Below, one piece after another: positions 1-7,845 of a stretch of DNA of 31,850 nt. Each line of letters begins with the position of its first letter. Positions within the stretch are counted from its first letter, which is position 1. The notes beneath the pieces are model-generated. The model was not told the origin of the DNA. It ran no database searches and saw only the letters and a list, made by a program, of their open reading frames with translations. Where the stretch lies: contig CAAENB010000131.1 in the NCBI GenBank assembly GCA_900757235.1, positions 1 through 31,850 of the forward strand, given 5' to 3'. Position numbers and translations under genes: made by a program. The stretch comes from an uncultured Collinsella sp. Lineage in GTDB: Bacteria > Actinomycetota > Coriobacteriia > Coriobacteriales > Coriobacteriaceae.

Positions 1-1200
1 AGCGGCCTCGGCGGCCATGCGGATGTTGCCGTTGTTGGGCAGGATGATGACCGAGGTCGCGTTGACCTGGTCGACGGCGCCCAGCAGGTCTGCAGTCGAG
101 GGGTTCATCGTCTGACCACCCGACACGATCACGTCAACGCCGAGGGACTTGAGAATGTCCGCCTCGCCGGAACCGGCGGCAACGGCGACAAAGCCCAACG
201 CCTTGGCGGGCTCGGCAGCCTTCTCCTGCTCCTCATGAATCTTGGCGGTACGGTCGTGGGCCTCCATCTCCATGTTGTGGATAAAGACCTCGTAGATCTG
301 ACCAAGCTGCAGCATGTGCTCGAGCACCAGATTGGGGGTGTTGGAGTGCACGTGGATCTTGTAATCGGGGTAAGCACCCACGAGCAGCTCGCAGTCGCCC
401 ATGGAACCCAGGAACTTGAGGCACTCGTCCTCGTCAAAGGGAGCGTCGGCCTTAAAGAGGAACTCGTTGCAGTAGCGGAACTCCGAGCCCTCCCAATCGT
501 CGTTGGCCTCGATCTCAACGCGGCCAAGAGCGGCATCGCGTGCAGAGCCAGCGGAATCGAACGTAGCGGAGAAATCCTCGACAACGGTGCTGCGACCAAG
601 TGCTGCAGCCACAAAGTTCTCCAGGAAGATGGCAAAGCCGAAGGCGCCGGAGTCGACCACGCCGTTCTCTTTGAGGACGGGCAGCAGGTCGGGCGTGCGT
701 GCGACGGACTGGTAGGCCTCGACGACGATAGCGTCGAGCGCATCCTCGGCCGAGAACTTCTTCTTTTCGCACTCGTCGGCCTTGGTCGAGACATCGCGCA
801 GCACCGTGAGGATCGTGCCCTCGATGGGCTTGCGGACGGCCTGGAAGGCCACCTTGACGGCACGACGGAAGGCGAAGGCGATGTTGGCGGACGTAATGGG
901 CTCGTCGGCGGAGACAAGGCCCTCGGCCACGCCGCGCAGGATCTGCGAGGTAATGACGCCGGAGTTACCGCGGGCGCCCATCAGGGAGCCGTGGGTGATG
1001 GCGCCGGCAATGGCCTCCATGTCGGCATCGGCGGGAAGGGCGGAGAGCTCCTTGGTCACCGAGGCGAGCGTGAGCGACATGTTGGTGCCGGTGTCACCGT
1101 CGGGCACGGGAAAGACGTTGAGCTTGTTGATCTCCTCGGCCTTGTCGGAAACGGCAGCCGCAGCGATCGGAAAACAGGTGCGAATGGTCTTTGCAATCAT
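1..1200 (-). CDS. fakA: DhaL-domain kinase, FakA/YloV-like (3' end outside window)
   Basis: Reading leftward from an ATG at 1200, the frame stays open to the window edge (about 400 residues seen; the family is usually near 550). The N-terminus carries the DhaL/DAK2 nucleotide-Mg site NVFPVPDGDTGTNMSLTL at about residues 28-45, then GARGNSGVITSQ. These are the hallmarks of the ATP-binding domain of fatty acid kinase A (FakA) and dihydroxyacetone-kinase-like proteins. The later part (around KIHVHSNTPN) matches the linker and C-terminal domain of FakA. FakA phosphorylates fatty acids bound to a FakB (DegV) protein in the cytoplasm, feeding exogenous fatty acids into phospholipid synthesis. A GGAG lies 12 nt before the ATG. 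It follows the Asp23/Gls24 gene by 27 nt, the usual pairing in Gram-positives, so the two are probably cotranscribed. No FakB is visible here. The missing C-terminus keeps the exact subfamily slightly open. Confidence 0.88.
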   Translation of the reverse strand, partial: MIAKTIRTCFPIAAAAVSDKAEEINKLNVFPVPDGDTGTNMSLTLASVTKELSALPADADMEAIAGAITHGSLMGARGNSGVITSQILRGVAEGLVSADEPITSANIAFAFRRAVKVAFQAVRKPIEGTILTVLRDVSTKADECEKKKFSAEDALDAIVVEAYQSVARTPDLLPVLKENGVVDSGAFGFAIFLENFVAAALGRSTVVEDFSATFDSAGSARDAALGRVEIEANDDWEGSEFRYCNEFLFKADAPFDEDECLKFLGSMGDCELLVGAYPDYKIHVHSNTPNLVLEHMLQLGQIYEVFIHNMEMEAHDRTAKIHEEQEKAAEPAKALGFVAVAAGSGEADILKSLGVDVIVSGGQTMNPSTADLLGAVDQVNATSVIILPNNGNIRMAAEAA

Positions 1201-1227
1201 GGGTATTTGAATCTCCGTTTTCGGATG

Positions 1228-1584
1228 CTAGTTCAGACGGCTCTTGAGCGCGTCGATATGGATGCCGATCTTAAGGCTGGCGGGATCGATCTGGGCGATC
1301 TCCTGCAGGGTGAAGGCAACGGAGCTCGAAAGATTGTGGCAGACGGACTTCATGTTGACGCCGTTCTCGAGCACGACGTGAAGATCGACCGTAAGGCCGT
1401 TCTCGTCGGCGGAGACAAGCACGCCCTTGCGGAGGCGCTGACCGGCAAGCAGGCGCACGCTCTCGGCGCCTTGGAGCTGCTCAGCCATACCGACAACGCC
1501 ATAGCACGTCATCGCGGCATAACCGGCAATATCGGCAATAACGTCGTTCGAGACGCTCAGGCTGCCGTTAATGGTCTCAGACAC
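1228..1584 (-). CDS. Asp23/Gls24 family envelope stress response protein
   Basis: This is a protein of 118 residues, small, soluble and without a signal peptide. It shows the Asp23/Gls24 pattern: SNDVIADIAGYAAMTCYGVVGM near the N-terminus, then a VDLHVVLENGVNMKSVCHNL strand-helix segment. The start is set at the GTG at 1584 because AAGGAG lies 6 nt before it; an in-frame ATG at 1617 has no comparable site. Family members sit at the membrane or cell wall and are linked to envelope or alkaline stress, but their biochemical role is poorly known. The position directly upstream of the FakA-like kinase matches the conserved Asp23-FakA pair of many Gram-positives and suggests one transcript. Confidence 0.85.
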   Translation of the reverse strand: MSETINGSLSVSNDVIADIAGYAAMTCYGVVGMAEQLQGAESVRLLAGQRLRKGVLVSADENGLTVDLHVVLENGVNMKSVCHNLSSSVAFTLQEIAQIDPASLKIGIHIDALKSRLN

Positions 1585-1742
1585 AAGAATCTCCTTATCT
1601 GGTGCTCGCGGCACCATGTCGTGGGAGCAATCATTGCAATATTTTACAACGACCGCGCCATGTTGAGGTGGTGGGTCGCGGGATTACATCCTCGACACGA
1701 AATGTTGATATGGCAACGTTCACGTCAGGCGATCGCGGTATG

Positions 1743-1772
1743 AAAAAACCCGCCGCATAAGCGACGGGTTTT
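1743..1772 (-). terminator. Rho-independent terminator after the tRNA-Asn pair
   Basis: Read on the minus strand, AAAACCCGTCGC and GCGGCGGGTTTT pair around a TTAT loop and are followed by six T residues in all. It starts 7 nt after the encoded CCA of the distal tRNA, as expected for the end of the tRNA transcript. Confidence 0.85.
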
Positions 1773-1778
1773 ACAACC

Positions 1779-1853
1779 TGGCTCCCCGGGTAGGACTCGA
1801 ACCTACAACAGCGCGGTTAACAGCCGCGTGCTCTACCATTGAGCTACCGAGGA
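1779..1853 (-). tRNA. tRNA-Asn (anticodon GTT), distal copy
   Basis: A full cloverleaf can be drawn on the minus strand: acceptor TCCTCGG/CCGGGGA, D arm from TAGCTCAATGGTAGAGCA, anticodon arm GCGGC-TGTTAAC-CGC with anticodon GTT, T arm with GTTCGAGTC, discriminator G, and an encoded CCA (1779-1781). Its sequence is identical to the proximal copy. Confidence 0.95.
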
Positions 1854-1887
1854 ATTTAAAAGCCCAGCGAAATGGGCTGAGAAATTC

Positions 1888-1962
1888 TGGCTCCCCGGGT
1901 AGGACTCGAACCTACAACAGCGCGGTTAACAGCCGCGTGCTCTACCATTGAGCTACCGAGGA
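1888..1962 (-). tRNA. tRNA-Asn (anticodon GTT), proximal copy
   Basis: Identical in sequence to the distal copy, with the same acceptor, anticodon GTT, T arm and encoded CCA. The 34-nt linker between the two genes holds a small AGCCCA/TGGGCT hairpin that may guide processing of a dicistronic precursor. The promoter lies at 1993-2020. Confidence 0.95.
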
Positions 1963-1992
1963 ATAGGTGCGTGCTCTCAAGCAACGAAGTTT

Positions 1993-2020
1993 ATTATACG
2001 GACGAATCAGCTCAGGGCAA
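1993..2020 (-). promoter_or_regulatory. Promoter of the tRNA-Asn pair
   Basis: On the minus strand a perfect TATAAT (1993-1998) is preceded by TTGCCC (2015-2020) with a 16-bp spacer. Transcription would start near 1986, about 24 nt before the first tRNA. Confidence 0.75.
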
Positions 2021-2047
2021 GAACTTTTTTAAGAATTTTTCTCCGCC

Positions 2048-2128
2048 TAGTCATTGGTGACGTTCTTAAACGACTAGTCATTCAAGAACGTCCCCAACGA
2101 CTACTCATTTAAGTCTGTCCCCAATAAC
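2048..2128. repeat. Three imperfect tandem copies of a 27-bp unit
   Basis: Units at 2048-2074, 2075-2101 and 2102-2128 begin TAGTCATT, TAGTCATT and TACTCATT, and end AAACGAC, CAACGAC and CAATAAC. The second and third share GTCCCCAA in register. There are no spacers, so this is not CRISPR. The repeat lies between the tRNA promoter and the end of rpoD. Its function is unknown. Confidence 0.7.
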
Positions 2129-2191
2129 CACCCCCAAACTGTCGCACAACTGACAGCCATAGCAACGCCGCAGATAGAGGACGGACAGCGA

Positions 2192-2290
2192 AAACCCGCC
2201 AGAGCGAGCAAGGTGCCTTGAAACAAGGCGGCATTGACCTTTTGGTCATGCCGCCGAAGTTGAAAGGCAGATTGCCGCTCTGGCGGGTTT
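2192..2290. other. Multi-hairpin palindromic element, possible small RNA or extragenic repeat
   Basis: A perfect 15-bp inverted repeat (2192-2206 with 2276-2290; arm AAACCCGCCAGAGCG) encloses two further hairpins: CCTTG/CAAGG (2216-2228) and a strong stem GGCGGCA..TGACC/GGTCA..TGCCGCC (2227-2255). The whole element folds as a closed three-way-like structure. It lies just beyond the rpoD terminator and has no ORF. It could be a structured RNA, a palindromic extragenic repeat or a small mobile element; the sequence alone does not decide. Confidence 0.55.
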
Positions 2291-2303
2291 GCAGCGTCGG
2301 CCA

Positions 2304-2331
2304 GTTACGGCGTTCGGTAGAACGCCGTAAC
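2304..2331 (-). terminator. Hairpin immediately after rpoD, probable terminator
   Basis: GTTACGGCGTTC and GAACGCCGTAAC form a perfect 12-bp stem with a 4-nt loop, starting 1 nt after the rpoD stop. There is no clear T tract, so termination is inferred from strength and position. Confidence 0.5.
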
Positions 2332-2332
2332 C

Positions 2333-3682
2333 CTAAGACTCGATATAGTCTTTAAGCTTGCTCGAACGGCTGGGGTGGCGGAGCTTGGCCAAGGTCTTGG
2401 ACTCGATCTGGCGGATACGCTCGCGCGTGACGCCAAACTCGCGGCCGACTTCCTCGAGCGTACGGGGATGTCCGTCGACAAGGCCAAAGCGCAGCTCGAT
2501 AACCTTGCGCTCACGATCGGCAAGCGAGTCGAGCACCTGAGTGAGCTGCTCCTGCAGCATGGAGAAGCTGGCGGCATCGGGCGGAACGATTGCCTGGGAG
2601 TCCTCGATGAAGTCGCCCAGCTGGGAATCCTCTTCCTCGCCGATGGGGGTCTCGAGCGACACGGGCTCCTGCGAGATCTTCTGGATCTCGCGGACGCGGT
2701 CGGCGCTCATGTCCATCTCGGCACCGATCTCCTCGGGGGTCGGGTCGCGACCCAGGTCCTGAAGGAGCTGGCGCTGCACGCGGACGAGCTTGTTGATAGT
2801 CTCGACCATATGCACGGGAATACGGATGGTACGGGCCTGGTCGGCGATAGCGCGCGTAATGGCCTGACGGATCCACCACGTGGCGTACGTGGAGAACTTG
2901 AAGCCCTTCTGGTAGTCGAACTTCTCGACGGCGCGAATCAGACCGAGGTTGCCCTCTTGGATCAGGTCCAGGAACAGCATGCCGCGGCCGACATAGCGCT
3001 TGGCGATGGAGACAACCAGACGCAGGTTTGCGCTGATGAGTGCCTGCTTGGCTTCGAGGCCCACGTTCTCAATGCGCGTAAGACGACGCATCTCGGCACG
3101 CGTGAGCTCGAGCTCACCGGCATCGGCGGCCTCGAGCTTCTCGGTGGCCTCAAGACCGGCCTCGATCTTCATGGCCAGATCGACCTCTTCGGAGGCAGTC
3201 AGCAGGTCGACCTTGCCGATCTCTTTGAGGTACATACGAACCGGATCGCCGGTCAGCATCACCGTGGAGGCATCGATGCCACGCACGCGGGAGCGTGAAC
3301 GGGACGTGCGCACGGTGCGCTTCTTCTTGCTCTTGGAAGAACCCATCTCGGCATCGGCCTGACGGGCCATCTTGAGCTCGTGATCGTCGAGCGAGCCGGA
3401 ATCGTGCTCGTCGTCGTCATCGAAATCGTCGGTATCGGTATCGTTATCGTCATCGTCGACGTCCATGGGGGCGTCGTCGTTACCGCTCGCGGAGATAATC
3501 TGGATGCCGCTGTTGCGCAGCGCGGAATACACCGCGGTGAGCTGCTCGTCAGAAACATCGATATCCTTCAGGGCGACCTGAATCTCGTCCTCGGTTACCG
3601 AAGTCCTGTTTGAGCCGTTGCCCATGAGCTTTGCAACGTAGGATTCCAGCCCAGTACCCGTGCTCTCAGTCTTTTTTGGCAC
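2333..3682 (-). CDS. rpoD: Primary RNA polymerase sigma factor (sigma-70, RpoD/SigA)
   Basis: This is a 449-residue group 1 sigma factor that directs RNA polymerase core to housekeeping promoters. After a divergent N-terminus with a very acidic stretch (DDDDNDTDTDDFDDDDEH) and a basic SRSRSRVRG segment come region 1.2 (DPVRMYLKEIGKVDLL), region 2 with the core-binding and -10 helix (FLDLIQEGNLGL, GFKFSTYATWWIRQAI), region 3 and region 4 (TLEEVGREFGVTRERIRQIE, the -35 helix-turn-helix). The start is placed at the GTG at 3682, which has GGGAG 5 nt upstream; an in-frame ATG at 3697 is the alternative. It is last in the block after dnaG (116-nt gap), the macromolecular-synthesis order dnaG-rpoD. 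The intergenic gap may hold an internal promoter but none is convincing. The ORF ends in KLKDYIES and is followed by a strong hairpin. Confidence 0.97.
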   Translation of the reverse strand: MPKKTESTGTGLESYVAKLMGNGSNRTSVTEDEIQVALKDIDVSDEQLTAVYSALRNSGIQIISASGNDDAPMDVDDDDNDTDTDDFDDDDEHDSGSLDDHELKMARQADAEMGSSKSKKKRTVRTSRSRSRVRGIDASTVMLTGDPVRMYLKEIGKVDLLTASEEVDLAMKIEAGLEATEKLEAADAGELELTRAEMRRLTRIENVGLEAKQALISANLRLVVSIAKRYVGRGMLFLDLIQEGNLGLIRAVEKFDYQKGFKFSTYATWWIRQAITRAIADQARTIRIPVHMVETINKLVRVQRQLLQDLGRDPTPEEIGAEMDMSADRVREIQKISQEPVSLETPIGEEEDSQLGDFIEDSQAIVPPDAASFSMLQEQLTQVLDSLADRERKVIELRFGLVDGHPRTLEEVGREFGVTRERIRQIESKTLAKLRHPSRSSKLKDYIES

Positions 3683-3798
3683 AGATTCTCCCTTCATAGT
3701 CCACAGGACTCAATACTTTAGCACACACATCGACGTCTATACCCAAAAAGAGGACAGGATATAGGCGAGAATACGCTGGTTGACCACAACATCTAGGC

Positions 3799-5901
3799 CT
3801 ATTCGGCGTCTGCGGCCTCCAGACCGATCAAACGGAACGGGTCCGCCACGCCGCCGATCGACTTTTGCAGTTCGCGTTGACGCTGCGAATCCTGCGCGGC
3901 CTGCACGGTCAGCGCGCGACGGGCCTCATCGTCGAGCGAACGGTCCTGGCGCAGCTTGGCCTGTGCGGCACGCATGCGGCGCTTGATGGTGTAGAGCTCG
4001 AGCGTATCGAGCATAAACACGATGTTCGTCTCGGTGGGGTGCTTGCTCGTCGCCGAGATGCGCCCGGCACTCACAAGCGTTGCCGCCTCGGGACACACCG
4101 AGCGCGCCGCATCCATGCAGGCTGCAGGATCGGTTCCCGGCGGAGTTGCCAGAACGGCCCATGCGATGGACTCGTGACGTGGGTCAACCCACTCGATAGA
4201 GCAGATGCGGTCGGCATACGTGCGGAACAGGTCGGGATAGCTCGTGAGCATGGTCAGCAGCTCACGCTCCCCTGCCAAGGACTTACGCTCAAGATCAGTA
4301 AGAACCATCGGCGCCGCCGCAGCCGGAGCGCCCGAACCATCAGTCACAGGTGCAGCACCCATACCATCAGGCACGTCGATCGGCGGCAGGTCGTCGACGG
4401 CCTCCACGGGCACGGCACCGTAGGCATCGAGCGGGACATAGTCGTACGGCTCTTCCTCGACCGGCGCCGCTACTGCCGGCGTCGCGCCCGACGCCCAAGC
4501 ACCGCGACCGGCATCGCGAGAACCCGACGCCCGACCGCCCGCGCTACCGGACCGCTCAGCCTGCGCCCGCTGGCGCTCATAGTTCTGTTCGCGGCGGCGC
4601 TCGGCATCCTCGCGCTTGGCGACATCGCGAAACACACGGCCCGAGCTCGCACGCACTGTCTCCAGATCCAAACCAAGCAGATCGGCAATCTGGATAAAGT
4701 ACGTGTCGATCATATAGCTATCGCGCAGCGGATAGATGAGCGTGAGAGCGTCCTCCAGCGCCTTGGCACGACCGCCCGGCGTGGTGATGTCACTCGACTC
4801 CTGCAGCGAACGGTAGACAAAGTCCATGAGCGGCTCGGCAGCGTCGATGCGTTTCTGCAGCTCCTCTCCGCCGTGGGCCGTGATGAACTCCATGGGATCG
4901 TTGCCGTCAGGCAGCACCACGCAGCGCAGGTCCATCGAATCCTGCTCGATAAACTGAATCGCGCGACGGGCGGCCTTCTGGCCCGCGGCATCGCCGTCAA
5001 ACATATACACGATGCGCTTGGCAAAGCGGGTGAGCGTCTTGACGTGATGCTCCGTGAGCGCGGTGCCCAGCGTAGCGACAACGTTTTTAATCCCCGCCTC
5101 CCAACAGGCGATGCAGTCGGTATAGCCCTCTACCACGATGGCGGTATCCTGCGCGACGACAAACTCCTTGGCCCAATTAAAGCCGTAGAGGTTTCGCTTT
5201 TTATGAAACACGCTCGTCTCGGCGGTGTTGAGGTACTTGGGTTGGCCGTCACCCATGATGCGACCGCCAAAGGCGATGTTGTGACCCTGCTCGTCAAAGA
5301 TGGGGAACATCACGCGGTCGTAGAAGCGGTCGGCAAGCTGCCCGCGCCCTCGACTCACGGCAACGTTGGCGTCGATCATCTCCTGCGGAGTAAAGCCCGC
5401 CTGCGACAGATGAGCCACCAGCATATTACGACCCGGCGCAAAGCCCAGGCAGTAGCGGCGGCAGACGTCGCCACCCATGCCGCGGCTGGCAAAGTACTCG
5501 CGCGGACGGCCGTCCTTACCGCGCATAAGCATGGTGTGATAGAACTGGGCGGTCTCGGCGCACAGATCGTAGATGCGGGCACGCTTGGTACCGCGCTCGC
5601 GGCGGTCTCCGGTGTCGTGCAGCTCAATACCCGCGCGATCGGCCAAATAACGGATTGACTCGGGAAAGCTCAGGTTCTCACGCTTCATGATATAGGTGAA
5701 GACGTCGCCACCCTCGCCGCAGCCAAAGCAATGCCACACCTGCGTGGCGGGAATAATGTGGAAGGACGGAGTCTTTTCGCCATGGAAGGGGCAGCAACCC
5801 CAAAACTCATGGCCGCGGGGCTTGAGCTCAACCGTTTCCTGCACGATGGCAACTAGGTCGGACGCAGCGCGTACCTGGTCTTTTTCCTCATCACTAATCA
5901 C
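3799..5901 (-). CDS. dnaG: DNA primase
   Basis: This 700-residue primase makes the RNA primers for replication and works with the DnaB helicase. The N-terminal CHC2 zinc site is complete (C37, H40, C58, C61 in CPFHGEKTPSF...CFGCG). The TOPRIM catalytic core shows VVEGYTDCIACWEAG with its conserved Glu and YMFDGDAAGQKA with the paired Asp. A low-complexity Ala/Gly/Pro/Asp linker (roughly residues 440-550) precedes the C-terminal helicase-binding region. This linker makes the protein somewhat longer than the usual 580-640 residues. Two GTG starts are possible. The one at 5901 is 9 nt from AGGGGG and is preferred; the one at 5907 is only 3 nt away. The start overlaps the end of ribF by 8 nt, so translation is probably coupled. 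Confidence 0.95.
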   Translation of the reverse strand: MISDEEKDQVRAASDLVAIVQETVELKPRGHEFWGCCPFHGEKTPSFHIIPATQVWHCFGCGEGGDVFTYIMKRENLSFPESIRYLADRAGIELHDTGDRRERGTKRARIYDLCAETAQFYHTMLMRGKDGRPREYFASRGMGGDVCRRYCLGFAPGRNMLVAHLSQAGFTPQEMIDANVAVSRGRGQLADRFYDRVMFPIFDEQGHNIAFGGRIMGDGQPKYLNTAETSVFHKKRNLYGFNWAKEFVVAQDTAIVVEGYTDCIACWEAGIKNVVATLGTALTEHHVKTLTRFAKRIVYMFDGDAAGQKAARRAIQFIEQDSMDLRCVVLPDGNDPMEFITAHGGEELQKRIDAAEPLMDFVYRSLQESSDITTPGGRAKALEDALTLIYPLRDSYMIDTYFIQIADLLGLDLETVRASSGRVFRDVAKREDAERRREQNYERQRAQAERSGSAGGRASGSRDAGRGAWASGATPAVAAPVEEEPYDYVPLDAYGAVPVEAVDDLPPIDVPDGMGAAPVTDGSGAPAAAAPMVLTDLERKSLAGERELLTMLTSYPDLFRTYADRICSIEWVDPRHESIAWAVLATPPGTDPAACMDAARSVCPEAATLVSAGRISATSKHPTETNIVFMLDTLELYTIKRRMRAAQAKLRQDRSLDDEARRALTVQAAQDSQRQRELQKSIGGVADPFRLIGLEAADAE

Positions 5902-6901
5902 GGACACTCACCCCCTGCTCGCCCAAGTTGTGACGAATATCTTCGATATTACCCTCGACGGTCGCGATCAACTCATCCAGCGAATCGAACACGCGCGACG
6001 GACGCAGCCAGCGCGTAAACGCCAGCGAAACGGAAGCGCCGTACAGGTCGCCCGTATAACCAATTAAATTGGCCTCGAGATGCGCAGATGCCGCATCGTC
6101 GGCATACGTCGGCGGCAGTCCGACGTTAACGGCAGCGGGCCACACGATGTCGTTAACCAGCACCAGGCCCTCATACACGCCATCGGCAGGCACCAGAATG
6201 CCGTCGGGAACATGTAGGTTTGCCGTGGGAAAGCCCATGCCAGAACCCTCGTGACGGCCGCGAATAACACCGCCGCGCACCATATACGGGCGGCCGAGTA
6301 ACTCAGCAGCAAGCTCCACATGGCCCTGTCCCAGCTCATGACGAATGCGGGTGGCGCAAATGGCCTCACCGCCCTCGCAAAGCAAGTCGTGCCCGTATAC
6401 GTCAACGCCGCGCTCGGCACCCCAGGCGCGCATCTCGGCAACACCAGAAGCACCGCCACGACCCAGCCTAAAGTCGCTGCCAACGCGAATCGATCGAATG
6501 TCGACCAGACGCGACACCAGCGAGAGAAAATCAACATGGTCAAGCGCCGCAACCTCAGGCGTAAAGGGAACGGCCACCACCGCATCGACCCCGGTTTGAG
6601 CCAGGGCATGCAGACGGTCGGCCGTCGTCATCAATTTTTGAGCGGGCGAAGGGCTCACCACGACGTCCGGGTCGGGATCGAAGGTAACTACGACCGCCTT
6701 ACAGCCATGGGCACGGGCGTCACGGACAAGCGCCGCAATGAGCTCCTGGTGTCCACGGTGCACGCCATCGAACACGCCAATGGCGATCGAGGCAGCACCC
6801 AGGTGCTCACACTTATCAAACGCATCGGCAGTAACGATGTGAGCCTCGTCCGACTCGACCGCGAAAAAGATACGCGCGAGCTCGCGAGCGGACAACATCA
6901 T
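5894..6901 (-). CDS. ribF: Bifunctional riboflavin kinase / FAD synthetase
   Basis: This 335-residue enzyme converts riboflavin to FMN and then FAD. The N-terminal FAD synthetase half has the nucleotidyltransferase motif IGVFDGVHRGHQELI (about residues 41-55) and later VGSDFRLGRGG and ATRIRHEL. The C-terminal flavokinase half shows GRPYMVRGGVIRGRHEGSGMGFPTAN followed by PADGVYEG, the substrate- and Mg-binding PTAN motif. The first ATG (6899-6901) overlaps the truB stop codon as ATGA, and its own 3' end overlaps dnaG, so it sits in a tightly coupled operon. A truB-ribF pair is the standard bacterial arrangement. Confidence 0.95.
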   Translation of the reverse strand: MMLSARELARIFFAVESDEAHIVTADAFDKCEHLGAASIAIGVFDGVHRGHQELIAALVRDARAHGCKAVVVTFDPDPDVVVSPSPAQKLMTTADRLHALAQTGVDAVVAVPFTPEVAALDHVDFLSLVSRLVDIRSIRVGSDFRLGRGGASGVAEMRAWGAERGVDVYGHDLLCEGGEAICATRIRHELGQGHVELAAELLGRPYMVRGGVIRGRHEGSGMGFPTANLHVPDGILVPADGVYEGLVLVNDIVWPAAVNVGLPPTYADDAASAHLEANLIGYTGDLYGASVSLAFTRWLRPSRVFDSLDELIATVEGNIEDIRHNLGEQGVSVRD

Positions 6902-7830
6902 CGAACACCGCCGATGGCCTGCGGAAAGACATGCTCCATGACAAAGCGGCCACCCTCAATGCGAGCGAGCGCCTTGAGTCCCCCATCGAGCACCAACGCA
7001 AAAGGCGCCTTCGAGGCATCGAAATCGGCAAGCGCACGCTCAACGGGAATGCGTCGGCCGCAGAGCAGATCGTCGGCAAGATTGCCCGGCAAGTCAACAC
7101 GCGTGGCGCCCAGGGCCGCAATGGGATCCAGGGCAAAGCCAGCCGCGGACTCGGGGGAAAGTTCCTCGACCGCATGACAAGCGCCAATGGAAACAACACC
7201 GGAGGCCGTGCGGCGCAGCGCGGAAATGTGCGCGGCGCTCTCGCAGGCGCGGCCCAAGTCGCGAGCGAGCGCACGGATATAGGTACCCTTGCTCACTGAG
7301 AACGCCACGGTCCACACACACGTATCACCTTCGCCTCCCACGGCGATCAGGTCGGCGGCATAGACCTCGACAGGGCGCGGAGGTAGGTCCACCGCATTGC
7401 CCTCACGAGCAGACTTGTAGGCGCGAACGCCATTGACCGAGATGGCCGAAAACGCCGGCGGCACCTGCATCTGCGGACCCAGCGTGGCGGCCAAGCGCTC
7501 ACGGGCATAGGCAGGATCGCGGAGCTCGTTGGCAACAGCCACGGTGCGGACGGCCTCGCCCTCCGCATCATCGGTATTGGTCTCGGCGCCAAACGAAATG
7601 TCGGCGACGTAGCTTTTGGTATCGAGTGTGAGCATACCCAGCAGACGGGTGGCCTGACCCACGCCCACCACCATGACACCCGATGCCATGGGGTCGAGCG
7701 TGCCGGCATGGCCGACGCGACGCTCATGGAGGGCGCGCCGACATTGCGAGACCACATCGTGGGACGTGCAGCCCACCGGCTTATCGACGGCGAGCAGCAT
7801 ATTCAGTTGAGAAGGCGTACGACGAGCCAT
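6898..7830 (-). CDS. truB: tRNA pseudouridine(55) synthase TruB
   Basis: This 310-residue enzyme isomerises U55 in the T loop of nearly all tRNAs to pseudouridine. The family signature is clear: LLAVDKPVGCTSHDVV near the N-terminus and RVGHAGTLDPMASGVM with the catalytic Asp of GTLDP. Then come KSYVADISFGAETNTDDAEG and a GTYIRALARDLG motif in the second half. The C-terminal part is a short PUA-like tail. The gene starts 15 nt after nrnA ends and overlaps ribF, within the ribosome-maturation part of the operon. Confidence 0.96.
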   Translation of the reverse strand: MARRTPSQLNMLLAVDKPVGCTSHDVVSQCRRALHERRVGHAGTLDPMASGVMVVGVGQATRLLGMLTLDTKSYVADISFGAETNTDDAEGEAVRTVAVANELRDPAYARERLAATLGPQMQVPPAFSAISVNGVRAYKSAREGNAVDLPPRPVEVYAADLIAVGGEGDTCVWTVAFSVSKGTYIRALARDLGRACESAAHISALRRTASGVVSIGACHAVEELSPESAAGFALDPIAALGATRVDLPGNLADDLLCGRRIPVERALADFDASKAPFALVLDGGLKALARIEGGRFVMEHVFPQAIGGVR

Positions 7831-7845
7831 GTACCATCCAAAAAG

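Noticed and set aside
235..1743. Long plus-strand open frame opposite the kinase and Asp23 genes
   Set aside because: It is antisense to two recognised genes in high-GC DNA, lacks a ribosome site and has no family pattern.
2048..2128. CRISPR array
   Set aside because: The units are contiguous with no spacers, only three copies and no cas genes.
3865..5658. Long plus-strand open frame opposite dnaG
   Set aside because: It mirrors dnaG codon bias and has no recognisable domains.
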